Assembly: GCF_029589435.1 (NCBI RefSeq) | Contig: NZ_JARRAG010000001.1 | Coordinates: forward strand, 610,808 to 674,807 | Source: Paludisphaera mucosa | Lineage (GTDB): Bacteria; Planctomycetota; Planctomycetia; Isosphaerales; Isosphaeraceae | Length of the DNA: 64,000 bases | Direction of reading: 5' to 3' | Part shown: piece after piece, positions 18,229 to 26,404 of the stretch | How the letters are laid out: the number at the start of each line of letters is the position of its first letter | Numbering within the stretch: the first letter of the stretch is position 1 | The notes under the pieces: model-generated | Told to the model about the DNA's origin: nothing | Database searches by the model: none | Seen by the model: the letters and a program-made list of their open reading frames with translations, nothing else | Program-made: the position numbers and the translations under genes

Positions 18229-19311
18229 ATGGCCGAAGAACCCCAGCATCCCGTCGACCCCGACCGGATCCGCCCCCGCGATTGGCTGAAGATCGGCCGC
18301 GCCGTGCCGGCGGCCTGCGACCTCCGCAAGATCCTGCTCGCGGCGCTCGGCCTGGTCGCCCTCGAACTGGGCTGGCGGGGGATCGAGCGGGGCGCGCCCG
18401 ACGCCCCCCGCGTCCTGGGCTTCGCCAGCCTCTACGGGACGCCGTTCGAGTCGCCGGTAGGCTTCGCCGAGGCGATTCGGCGGCCGGCCTGGAACGTGAC
18501 CCAGCCCATCCGCCTGATCGTCGAGCCGCTGGCGACGTTCGTCGCCGTCGACGGCCCAAACGGCCGGGCCCTCCCCGCGCTTTTGCGGCTCATCTGGGCC
18601 TTCGCGGCGATGGGGTTGGTCGGCGGCGCGATCTGCCGGATGGCGATCGTCGAGGCCGCGACGGGCGCGCCGACGGGCCTTCGCGAGTCGCTCGGCTTCG
18701 CGCTTCGGCACGGACGGAGCCTGGTCGCCGCGCCGCTGCATCCCCTGGCGCTCGTCCTGATGCTGGCGGCCGTCTCGGCGGGGTTCGGGCTGGCCGCGCG
18801 GCTCGTCCCCGCTCTGACGGCCGTGCTGTTCGTCGCGCCGTTCGTCCTGGCGATCGCGTCGGCGGTGCTGCTGTTCGACATGATCGCGTCGTGGCCGTTG
18901 ATCCCGGCGGCGATCGCGGCGGAGTCGGACCTCGCTCTGGAAGCGGTCGGCCGGACCTTCGGCTACGTCAACCGCCGGCCCCTGACGCTGGCGGCGGGCG
19001 CGACGGCGGCCTGGATCCTGGGGACGCTCGGCCTCGCGGCGTTCGAGGTCTTCCTCGCGGCGGTCGTCCACCTGGGCGTCTGGGGGATGGGCCTGGCGGC
19101 CTACCCGGCGCGGCCGGGGAGCCTGGGGGGCGCGATCGAGCCCTGGGCGGCGGTCGTCGGGCTGGCCTGCCAGGCGTGGGCGTTCGCCTTCTTTTGGTGC
19201 GCGGCGGCCCGGGTCTACGGGCTCCTGCGTCAGGACGTGGACGGCGCGCCCGTGCTCGGCGTGCTCCCGGCGTCGGCGGGCGACGGCGGCGGCTCGGCGG
19301 CCTTGCGGTAG
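18229..19311 (+). CDS. Hypothetical multi-pass membrane protein
   Basis: A 360-residue protein with about seven TMs: residues 33-48, 120-140, 165-187, 190-222, 255-285 and a C-terminal pair to about 330, plus a cytoplasmic N-terminus containing DWLKIGRAVPAACDLRKILLA. No transporter or enzyme motif is seen. The 82 bp at its 3' end overlap the convergent glycosyltransferase gene. Planctomycete-type hypothetical; function unknown. Confidence 0.7.
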   Translation: MAEEPQHPVDPDRIRPRDWLKIGRAVPAACDLRKILLAALGLVALELGWRGIERGAPDAPRVLGFASLYGTPFESPVGFAEAIRRPAWNVTQPIRLIVEPLATFVAVDGPNGRALPALLRLIWAFAAMGLVGGAICRMAIVEAATGAPTGLRESLGFALRHGRSLVAAPLHPLALVLMLAAVSAGFGLAARLVPALTAVLFVAPFVLAIASAVLLFDMIASWPLIPAAIAAESDLALEAVGRTFGYVNRRPLTLAAGATAAWILGTLGLAAFEVFLAAVVHLGVWGMGLAAYPARPGSLGGAIEPWAAVVGLACQAWAFAFFWCAAARVYGLLRQDVDGAPVLGVLPASAGDGGGSAALR

Positions 19312-20372
19312 AGGGCGGCGAGCTTGTCCGCCTCGGCGTCGAGGTCGAACCGGGCGCGGAGCGTGGTGCGGGCGGCGGCCCCCAGATCCTGGGCCCGTTC
19401 GGGGTGGTCCAGCAGGTCGAGCATCGCGTCGGCGAGGCTCGCGGGGTCGTCGGGCGGCACGAGCAGGCCCGAGCGGCCGGGCTCGATCAGCCCGCGCAGG
19501 CCGCGGACGTTGGCCGCGATGCTGGGGACCCCCTGGACTAGGGCCAGCGTCAGCGTGCGCCCGGCGCTGGGCTCCAGCGAGGGCTGGCAATAGACGTCGA
19601 GCACCGACCAGAGGCGGGGGCCGACGACGTCGAAGTCGGCGACCGTGACGCGCTCCTGGATCCGGAGCGCCATCGCGTGGCGGCGGACCTCGAGCGAGTC
19701 GCCCCCCTGGACGGCGATCAGGAACTCCAGGTCGCGGCCCCGGGCCAGCACAATCTTGGCGGCCTCCAGGAAGATCGCGAAGCCGGTCTCGGCCAGGGGC
19801 GGCCCGGCGACGCCCACGACGGGGACCTTGGGCTCGCCCGACCGCGACGGGGGCGAGGACGGTGCGGGCTCGACGAGGATCCCGGGGGGGATCACCGTCA
19901 CCCGGTCGGCCGGGACGGCGAGGTCGTCGGTCAGGACGTCGCGCAGCTCGTCGCTGGAGACCACGAATGCATGCAGCCAGCGGCGGCTGATCCTCAGGCC
20001 GTCCTCGGCCACCAGGAAGTCGTCGACCGTCTGGATGTAGGGGATCCGCCAGGTCTCGGCCATCGCCAGCGCCGTCTCGGTCGTCTCCTCGTGGAGGGCG
20101 TGGAGCACGGCGGGGCGGGGGATCGTCCGGCCGTGGAAGAGCCGGCGGACGGCCAGGCCCTTGAGCCAGCGGCGGCCGAGCGAGGGGACCTCGACGATCC
20201 GCGGATCCCGGCGCGCGTCGGGGCGTTCGGTGCAGACGACCCGGGGGGCGATCCCGCGCCCTTCCAGGCGGTCCAGGAGCGGCCCGAGCGGCCAGCCGTC
20301 GTCGTCGAGCCCCAGCCTGCCGGCCAGGATCACCACATCCAGGGGCGTCTCGCCGTCGTCTCCGTCCGCCAC
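19230..20372 (-). CDS. Glycosyltransferase, GT4-like
   Basis: A 380-residue GT-B glycosyltransferase. The C-terminal donor domain shows VVGVAGPPLAETGFAIFLEA, the helix/loop CQPSLEPSAGRTLTLALVQG (equivalent to the acidic-residue loop of GT4 enzymes) and GLIEPGRSGLLVPPDDPASLADAM, a classical nucleotide-sugar signature. The N-terminal acceptor domain is divergent. Donor and acceptor are unknown; role in exopolysaccharide or glycolipid synthesis is inference. The GTG start lies downstream of a GGGAGAGGG stretch. The gene is divergent from the moxR operon. Confidence 0.85.
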   Translation of the reverse strand: MADGDDGETPLDVVILAGRLGLDDDGWPLGPLLDRLEGRGIAPRVVCTERPDARRDPRIVEVPSLGRRWLKGLAVRRLFHGRTIPRPAVLHALHEETTETALAMAETWRIPYIQTVDDFLVAEDGLRISRRWLHAFVVSSDELRDVLTDDLAVPADRVTVIPPGILVEPAPSSPPSRSGEPKVPVVGVAGPPLAETGFAIFLEAAKIVLARGRDLEFLIAVQGGDSLEVRRHAMALRIQERVTVADFDVVGPRLWSVLDVYCQPSLEPSAGRTLTLALVQGVPSIAANVRGLRGLIEPGRSGLLVPPDDPASLADAMLDLLDHPERAQDLGAAARTTLRARFDLDAEADKLAALYRKAAEPPPSPADAGSTPSTGAPSTS

Positions 20373-20427
20373 CGGCCCCCTCTCCCGAAATCCCCGGGAC
20401 GTTCGCCCTTAAGGCTGCACGCGGGCG

Positions 20428-20456
20428 TTGGAATCGCGGCCCGACCGGGTTATAGT
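20428..20456 (+). promoter_or_regulatory. Predicted promoter for the moxR operon
   Basis: TTGGAA (20428-20433), 17-bp spacer, TATAGT (20451-20456), about 54 bases before the moxR ATG. Good consensus and spacing, pattern match only. Confidence 0.5.
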
Positions 20457-20509
20457 GGGACGGGTCAGGCCCACATCCCGGCGCCCGCTGAACCCGTTGA
20501 GCCCACGGA

Positions 20510-21487
20510 ATGACCCCACAGCACTCGACCGAAGCCGCCCCCCCCGCTCAGGAAGAACTCTACGCTCTGACGAGCCGGCTGCTGGAAAACGTCGGTCAAG
20601 TGGTGCTCGGCAAGGCCGACTCCATCAAGCTCGCCGTGGTCGCCCTGCTCGCCCAGGGGCACGTCCTGATCGAGGACGTCCCGGGCGTGGGCAAGACGCT
20701 CCTGGCGCGGGCCCTGGCGGCCAGTATCGACTGTTCGTTCCGGCGAATCCAGTTCACGCCCGATCTTCTCCCCTCCGACGTCCTGGGCTCGAGCGTCTTC
20801 CACGCCCCGTCGAGCGAGTTCGTCTTCAAGCCCGGCCCGGTCTTCGGCAACGTCGTGCTGGCCGACGAGATCAACCGCACCACCCCGCGGACCCAGAGCG
20901 CCCTGCTCGAGGCCATGAGCGACCGCCAGGTCTCCATCGAGGGGACGACCTACCCGCTCGAAGCCCCGTTCATCGTGCTGGCCACGCAGAACCCCTACGA
21001 GTTCGAGGGGACCTACGTCCTGCCCGAGAGCCAGCTCGACCGCTTCATGATCCGGATCCGCATGGGATACCCCGTGCGGGCCGAGGAGCGCCGGCTGCTC
21101 CACGACCACCGCGTCGGCGAGCCGGTCAAGACCCTCCAGGCCGTCATCACGGCCGAGGAGGTCGTCCAGCTGCAGGACGGCGTCCGCCGGGTCCGGGTCG
21201 ACGACGCCATCGCCGACTACCTGCTCGACATCGTCCACCTGACGCGCCGGAGCGAGGACCTGCACGTCGGCGTCAGCACCCGCGGCGCCCTGACGCTCTA
21301 CCGAGCGGCCCAGAGCATGGCCATGGTCTCGGGCCGCGACTTCGTCGTCCCCGACGACGTGAAGTCGCTCTGCGTCCCCGTCCTCGCCCACCGCGTGCTC
21401 GGCAAGTCGTTCCTCCAGGCGGGCGAGTTCGGCGCGGCCGAGGCCATCATCCGGGACATCGTCGACCGCGTCAAAGTCCCGACCTGA
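20510..21487 (+). CDS. MoxR-family AAA+ ATPase
   Basis: A 325-residue AAA+ ATPase of the MoxR clade: Walker A IEDVPGVGKTLLARALA (about residues 57-73), Walker B VVLADEINRTTPRTQSALLE and the sensor-1 segment LATQNPYEFEGTYVLPE, plus the C-terminal lid helix. MoxR ATPases act as chaperones that activate partner proteins, often containing von Willebrand A domains. It is the first gene of a conserved trio with DUF58 and transglutaminase proteins, spaced by 85 bp and then overlapping. Partner and substrate are unknown. Confidence 0.93.
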   Translation: MTPQHSTEAAPPAQEELYALTSRLLENVGQVVLGKADSIKLAVVALLAQGHVLIEDVPGVGKTLLARALAASIDCSFRRIQFTPDLLPSDVLGSSVFHAPSSEFVFKPGPVFGNVVLADEINRTTPRTQSALLEAMSDRQVSIEGTTYPLEAPFIVLATQNPYEFEGTYVLPESQLDRFMIRIRMGYPVRAEERRLLHDHRVGEPVKTLQAVITAEEVVQLQDGVRRVRVDDAIADYLLDIVHLTRRSEDLHVGVSTRGALTLYRAAQSMAMVSGRDFVVPDDVKSLCVPVLAHRVLGKSFLQAGEFGAAEAIIRDIVDRVKVPT

Positions 21488-21572
21488 CCGCCGCGCGACC
21501 CGCACCGCCCCGGCCCGCAAGCCGCCGCGAAAAGCCCACCGGACATCCGACGCGATCGAGAGGGATCGAGCC

Positions 21573-23024
21573 ATGGCCGTGGACGAAAGACCCCGCAGCG
21601 CACGCTCCAAGCGAGGGGCCGGCCGGATCGCCAAGGGCCTGATCCAGGCCCTGGTGCCGACCGAGCGCACCCTCGTGACCCGCGAGGGCTTCTGCTACTT
21701 CGGCGTGATGCTCGTGCTGCTGGCGGCGGGCATGCTCCAGCAGATCAACCTCATCCTCCTGGTGGCCACCACGGCCGTCGGCCCGTTCGTGGCCTCGTGG
21801 TTCGGCAGCCGGGCGATGCTCAGGCGTCTGATCGTGCTCCGCCGCACGCCCGGCTACATCTTCGCGGGCGACCCCCTGGTCGTCGACTACACGCTCGAGA
21901 ACGGCCGGCGGCGGATGGCGGCCCTGGCCCTCTTCCTGGAGGACCAGCTCGTCTCGACCGAGCGGGGGGCGACCGGCGCGGCGTCGACGCCCCAGGTCTT
22001 CTTCCCCCGCGTCGCCGCCCGCGACCGCGCGCGGCTCCGCTGGCAGGGCGACGCCCCCCGGCGCGGCAAGTACCGGTTCCAGAACCTGGACCTGGGGACC
22101 CGGGCCCCCTTCGGGATCGTCGAGCGTCGCGTGACGATCCCGCTGCCCGAGCCGCTGTTCGTCTACCCCCGGATCGGCCGCCTGACCCGGCGCTGGTTCC
22201 AGCTCCAGCGCCAGACCAGCGAGAATCGGCTGGGGCGGCGGCACGACCGCTCGGCGCAGCAGGAGGAGTACCACGGCCTCCGCGACTACCGCTCGGGCGA
22301 CAGCCCCCGGTGGATCCACTGGCGGACCTCGGCCCGCCGCGGCGAGCTGATGGTCAAGGAGTTCGAGCAGCAGAACGAGCAGGACCTGGCGATCCTGATC
22401 GACCCCTGGCTGCCGCGCACCAAGGTCCCGCCTCAGCAGCGCGAGGCGATGGAGCAGGCGATCTCGTTCGCGGCGACCGTCTGCCTGGAGACCTGCCGCC
22501 GCCAGGGGAGGCGGCTCGTCCTGGGCTGGACCGGGGCCACGCCGGGCGTGATCCAGGGTCCGGCCTCCGTCAAGCTCTTGCACGAGCTGCTGGAGCAGCT
22601 CGCCGTGCTCCGGCCGGTGAACGAGGGGGGCCTGGCCGAGCTGCTCGACGCCCTGCCGCCCCCGACCCTGCGCGACGCGCTGCTGATCGTGGCCTCGACG
22701 CGGCCGATCAACCTGATGGAGGAGGCCGAGCGCTCCACCCGGCTCACGACGACCTCGGCGCGCAGCCTGACGGGCCGCGTGCTGGCCTTCAACGCCTCGC
22801 AGGGGGAGCTCGACGGCCTGATCCAGTTCGCCGAGGCCGACACCCGCGGCCTGCTCGAACAGCGGATCTCCAACGCCGAGACCGATCGCTTCAACAGCCA
22901 GGAAGAGCGCCGCCGCGGGATGTTCGCGGGCGAGTCCGAGGACGGCGGCGGGGTCATCATCGAGGAGACCGTCGCGCCCGACGAGCCGCCGACCTGGCGG
23001 GCATGGAAAGGGGGCCGGTCGTGA
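21573..23024 (+). CDS. DUF58 domain protein
   Basis: A 483-residue protein with two N-terminal TMs (about 45-80) followed by the DUF58 region, whose signature YRSGDSPRWIHWRTSARRGE (about residues 242-262) is complete, then a VWA-like fold (DLAILIDPWLP). DUF58 proteins nearly always accompany MoxR ATPases. The stop overlaps the GTG of the next gene by 4 bp, indicating translational coupling. Cell-envelope role is inference from context. Confidence 0.92.
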   Translation: MAVDERPRSARSKRGAGRIAKGLIQALVPTERTLVTREGFCYFGVMLVLLAAGMLQQINLILLVATTAVGPFVASWFGSRAMLRRLIVLRRTPGYIFAGDPLVVDYTLENGRRRMAALALFLEDQLVSTERGATGAASTPQVFFPRVAARDRARLRWQGDAPRRGKYRFQNLDLGTRAPFGIVERRVTIPLPEPLFVYPRIGRLTRRWFQLQRQTSENRLGRRHDRSAQQEEYHGLRDYRSGDSPRWIHWRTSARRGELMVKEFEQQNEQDLAILIDPWLPRTKVPPQQREAMEQAISFAATVCLETCRRQGRRLVLGWTGATPGVIQGPASVKLLHELLEQLAVLRPVNEGGLAELLDALPPPTLRDALLIVASTRPINLMEEAERSTRLTTTSARSLTGRVLAFNASQGELDGLIQFAEADTRGLLEQRISNAETDRFNSQEERRRGMFAGESEDGGGVIIEETVAPDEPPTWRAWKGGRS

Positions 23025-25267
23025 ACAGCCTGCTCGTCTATCGGGCCAGCTTCTACGTCATGATGACGCTGGCCACCACCGCCCTGAGCGCCGACCCGAC
23101 CGACGACCGCGGCGGCTGGCTGCTGCCCCCCCTGGTGGCCGCGGCCGGGCTCGTCGCCTTCCTCACCGTCGACCGCAAGCCGGAGTGGTCGCTCCCCTCG
23201 GGCTTGGCCACGCTGCTGGGGATCGGCTCGCTGGGGATGCTCTACATCGAGTACTCGATGGACGAGACCCAGGCCATCCGCTGCCTGGGGCACTGGCTGG
23301 TCTTCCTGCAGCTCATCAAGTACTTCCTGCCCAAGTCGATCGAGGACGACTGGGTGCTCTTCCTCGTCGGCCTGATGCAGGTCCTGATCGGGGCGGTCAT
23401 CAACGTCGGCGACCAGGTGGGCGTCTGGCTCTTCCTCTGGGCCGTGTCGGCCGTCTGGGTGCTGGGCCAGTTCTTCCTCCAGCGCGAGGCTCGCCGGTTC
23501 CTGAGCCCGACCCCGGCGCGGGCGCGGGCCCCGATGGAGCCGCTGCGCGAGGACCCTTACCGCCGGCTCTTCGACTTCGCCTACTTCACGGCGACGGCCC
23601 GCGTGCTGGCCCTGACGCTGGGGCTGGGGTTCTTCGTCTTCCTGCTCCTCCCCCGGCAGCAGGGGGCGACGCGGTCGCGGTTCGGGCCGACCTCGACGAA
23701 GCACCTCACCGGCTTCGACGAGGAGGTCGCCCTCGGCCAGCTCGGCGAGATCCTCGAGAACGACACGGCGGTGATGACCGTCGAGTTCCAGGACCGTTCG
23801 CGGGCCCCGGCGACCCCTCCCGTCGAGCCGCTCTGGCGGGGCGTCACTCTCAACAACTACGACAAGGGCCGCTGGCGCAGGCAGAACTACCGCCAGACGC
23901 GCACGTTCCCCAGCTTCCGGGAGAAGGGGGCGGACGCCCGCAAGGTGCTCCGCCAGCTCGTGAAGCTGGAGGCCAACGACTCTCCCACGCTTTTCGGGAT
24001 CCGCCCCTTCGTCGAGGTGATCGGCGGGCCGCGGCAGTCGCCGAACCTCAACGGGCTCGACGGCACCGTCTTCCGCAACGAGGCCCGCGGCCCCTACGAC
24101 TACGAGGTCATCTCCGACCTCGACCCCACGGTCCCCCAGCTCGGCGAGGAGGCGCCCGGCGAGGACCGGATCAAGAACGTGCTGCTGGGCGTCGCCCCCG
24201 ACGTCAAGGAGGCCCTGAAGGCCGTCGCCGATCCGATCGTCGAGAAGATCCCCGTCGACGACTCCCTGGCCCGCGCCCGGGCCCTGGAGGCCTACTTCCG
24301 CGACTCCCAGACCTTCGCCTATTCGCTGGAGATGTCGTCCGTCGACGATTCGCTCGACCCGGTCGTGGACTTCGTCGTCAACCGCAAGGAAGGGCACTGC
24401 GAGTACTTCGCCAGCGCGCTGGCGCTGATGCTCCGGTCGATCGACATCCCCTCGCGGATGGTCAACGGTTTCAAGGGGGGGGACTGGAACGAGTTCACGC
24501 AGTCCATGACCGTGCGCCAGAAGCACGCCCACAGCTGGGTGGAGGCCTACATGGGCCGGAACCGGCAGGGGCAGCCGATCTGGGTCTCCTTCGACCCCAC
24601 GCCGGGCAACGAGCGCGAGAAATCGGTCGCGCAGGTGGGGGGCCTGGCCTCGAACTTCCGGGGCGTGACGGACCTCTTCCGGTACGTCTGGGTCTTCTAC
24701 ATTTTGGGCTACGACTCGAACCGCCAGGCCAAGCTCTACAGCCCGGTGCGGCAGCTTTTCCAGCAGATCCGCGTGGGCTACGGCATCATCTGGAAATGGG
24801 CGTCCGAGACCTTCGCCCGCTACTTCCACTTCGGCAGCCTGCAATCCCTGGTGAGCGTCAAGGGCTTCATCGCCTCGTTCCTGTTCCTCTGCGTGCTGGC
24901 CGCGGGGACGAGGGGCGCGATCTGGCTCGTGAAGCGGCTCCTCGCCCGCTGGCGGGGCTCGACCGACGACAACCAGGGGGCGACGGCGGGGATCCTCTTC
25001 TACCGCCGCTTGACGCAGCTGCTGGCCGACTACGACCTCAAGCGCTCCCCCGCCGAGACCCAGGGCGAATTCGCCCACCGCGCCTTCCGGTTCCTGAGCG
25101 GCCGGGGCGACGGCGGGCAAGAGGTCGCAGAGCTGCCCGAGAAGGTCGTCGCGGCCTTCTACCAGGTCCGCTTCGGCCATCTCGACCTCTCTCCCGAGAC
25201 CCTCGAAGAGCTGGAGCGCAGCCTCGACGTCCTGGAAACCAGGCTGAGCGAGCCGGCCGCCCGCTGA
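23021..25267 (+). CDS. Membrane transglutaminase-like protein (DUF3488-TGase-DUF4129)
   Basis: A 748-residue protein: about six N-terminal TMs (residues 1-220), a periplasmic domain, a transglutaminase core with catalytic triad Cys460 (KEGHCEYFASALALMLR), His504 (KHAHSWVEAY) and Asp525 (VSFDPTPG), one C-terminal TM (about 620-640), and a cytoplasmic DUF4129-like tail. Such proteins form the third member of the MoxR-DUF58 module. The GTG at 23021 is preceded by GGGGG and overlaps the DUF58 stop; an ATG six codons upstream lacks a ribosome site. Likely acts on periplasmic proteins or peptides; the substrate is unknown. Confidence 0.92.
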   Translation: MNSLLVYRASFYVMMTLATTALSADPTDDRGGWLLPPLVAAAGLVAFLTVDRKPEWSLPSGLATLLGIGSLGMLYIEYSMDETQAIRCLGHWLVFLQLIKYFLPKSIEDDWVLFLVGLMQVLIGAVINVGDQVGVWLFLWAVSAVWVLGQFFLQREARRFLSPTPARARAPMEPLREDPYRRLFDFAYFTATARVLALTLGLGFFVFLLLPRQQGATRSRFGPTSTKHLTGFDEEVALGQLGEILENDTAVMTVEFQDRSRAPATPPVEPLWRGVTLNNYDKGRWRRQNYRQTRTFPSFREKGADARKVLRQLVKLEANDSPTLFGIRPFVEVIGGPRQSPNLNGLDGTVFRNEARGPYDYEVISDLDPTVPQLGEEAPGEDRIKNVLLGVAPDVKEALKAVADPIVEKIPVDDSLARARALEAYFRDSQTFAYSLEMSSVDDSLDPVVDFVVNRKEGHCEYFASALALMLRSIDIPSRMVNGFKGGDWNEFTQSMTVRQKHAHSWVEAYMGRNRQGQPIWVSFDPTPGNEREKSVAQVGGLASNFRGVTDLFRYVWVFYILGYDSNRQAKLYSPVRQLFQQIRVGYGIIWKWASETFARYFHFGSLQSLVSVKGFIASFLFLCVLAAGTRGAIWLVKRLLARWRGSTDDNQGATAGILFYRRLTQLLADYDLKRSPAETQGEFAHRAFRFLSGRGDGGQEVAELPEKVVAAFYQVRFGHLDLSPETLEELERSLDVLETRLSEPAAR

Positions 25268-25283
25268 CGACCTCGTCCCGTCC

Positions 25284-26017
25284 TCACCTCGCGGGCGTCC
25301 AGAGCATCGAGCCGGAGCGGATCGGTCCGCGACGGGCCGCGAACGCGCGGTTGGCCTGCCGCAGGGTTTCGACCGCCTCGCGCGAGCCGTAGACGCGCAG
25401 GGCCACGTCTTCGAGCGTCTCGCCCTCGTCGACGAGCGTCGACTCCGGCTCGCCCCGGGGGATGGCGATCGACCCCTGGGCCTTGCCGGCGTCGGCCCTG
25501 GGGGCTTCGGCGGGGGCTGTCGGGGGCGCGACGGCCGGGGGAGTGCGGCGGGGGGCCGGCATGCTCGCCATCCGTCCGGGCCCGTCGGCCGGCCGCGCCG
25601 GAGGTCGCGAGGCGACCGCGACCGCGGTCCGCGGTCGGGGCGGGGCGCATCGGTCGCCGGCGGCGAGGGCGTGGGGGCGGGGACCGCGACCTGGGCCGCG
25701 ACGGGGCCGGCCGCCACGCTCGCGACCGGCGCGGCCGAAGGCGTTGCGGGAGGAGGCCCCGGATCCGGTTGCACAGCAGGCGGTGCGGGGGCGGGCTCGG
25801 GCGTGGGAACCGGAGCAGGGACCGCCGGCGGGGGCGTCTCGGATGCCGGGACCGGGACGGGTGCCGGGGCCGGAGCCGGGCCGGGCGGCGGTTCGGCGGG
25901 ACGCGGCGGGCCGACGAGGTCGCGGCCGCCGGCCGATTCCACCGGGCGGAGCGCCACGGCGAAGAAGCAGACGATGAACACGCTCAGCAGCATGCTGGGC
26001 AACACTTGGCGGTTCAT
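25284..26017 (-). pseudogene. LysM-domain membrane-anchored protein, interrupted by a frameshift
   Basis: Two frames together make one protein. From the ATG at 26017 the first frame gives a signal-anchor (QVLPSMLLSVFIVCFFAVAL) and a long Pro/Ala linker to about 25650; then a different frame continues with more Pro/Ala linker and a C-terminal LysM-like domain (VDEGETLEDVALRVYGSREA..LRQANR), stopping at 25284. Neither frame is sensible alone. The switch falls in a GC-rich near-palindrome around 25613-25650, so a sequencing or assembly error is as likely as a true mutation. LysM domains bind peptidoglycan-like glycans. The gene is convergent with the transglutaminase operon and divergent from the S41 protease. 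Confidence 0.7.
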
Positions 26018-26404
26018 GGTGCGCGACTCGTTGGGGGGCGGGAGGGCGAGGTCGGAGGGTCCTCGCCTTATCCATCGGATATCGACCGATCGGCCCCGCC
26101 GACTTGAATCCCTGGATCGGGAATTTCCGGCGCGGCGCGATCGCCGTCGACGGGGCGACTAGCCCAGGGGCGGCCGCCGGCTTCGACGATCGCCCGGGAT
26201 TCCCCCGAACCGTCCGGCCTCGGCCGTCGAAAAAGGGATGACGCGGGGCCGCCGAGCATGCCGATGACGCCTCCCGCCGCGTTTGAGACGGTCCCGTCGA
26301 TTGTGGGGACGACCTTGTCCGGATCCGGGGCGAGGGCTAAGATTAGCCTGACGGCCAGGGTCCTTCCGTCCACCTCCAGGTCAGGATTTCAGGAACACAT
26401 CCCT
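26018..26404. other. Divergent intergenic region before the S41 protease
   Basis: 387 bp between a reverse-strand and a forward-strand gene. A predicted promoter is listed separately; I see no gene or strong secondary structure in the rest. Confidence 0.4.
26315..26343 (+). promoter_or_regulatory. Predicted promoter for the tail-specific protease gene
   Basis: TTGTCC (26315-26320), 17-bp spacer, TAAGAT (26338-26343), 62 bases before the ATG at 26405. Confidence 0.5.

Noticed and set aside
22433-26017. 1194-codon reverse-strand open frame
   Set aside because: Only its first 130 residues are real (signal-anchor of the LysM gene); the remainder is antisense to the transglutaminase gene.
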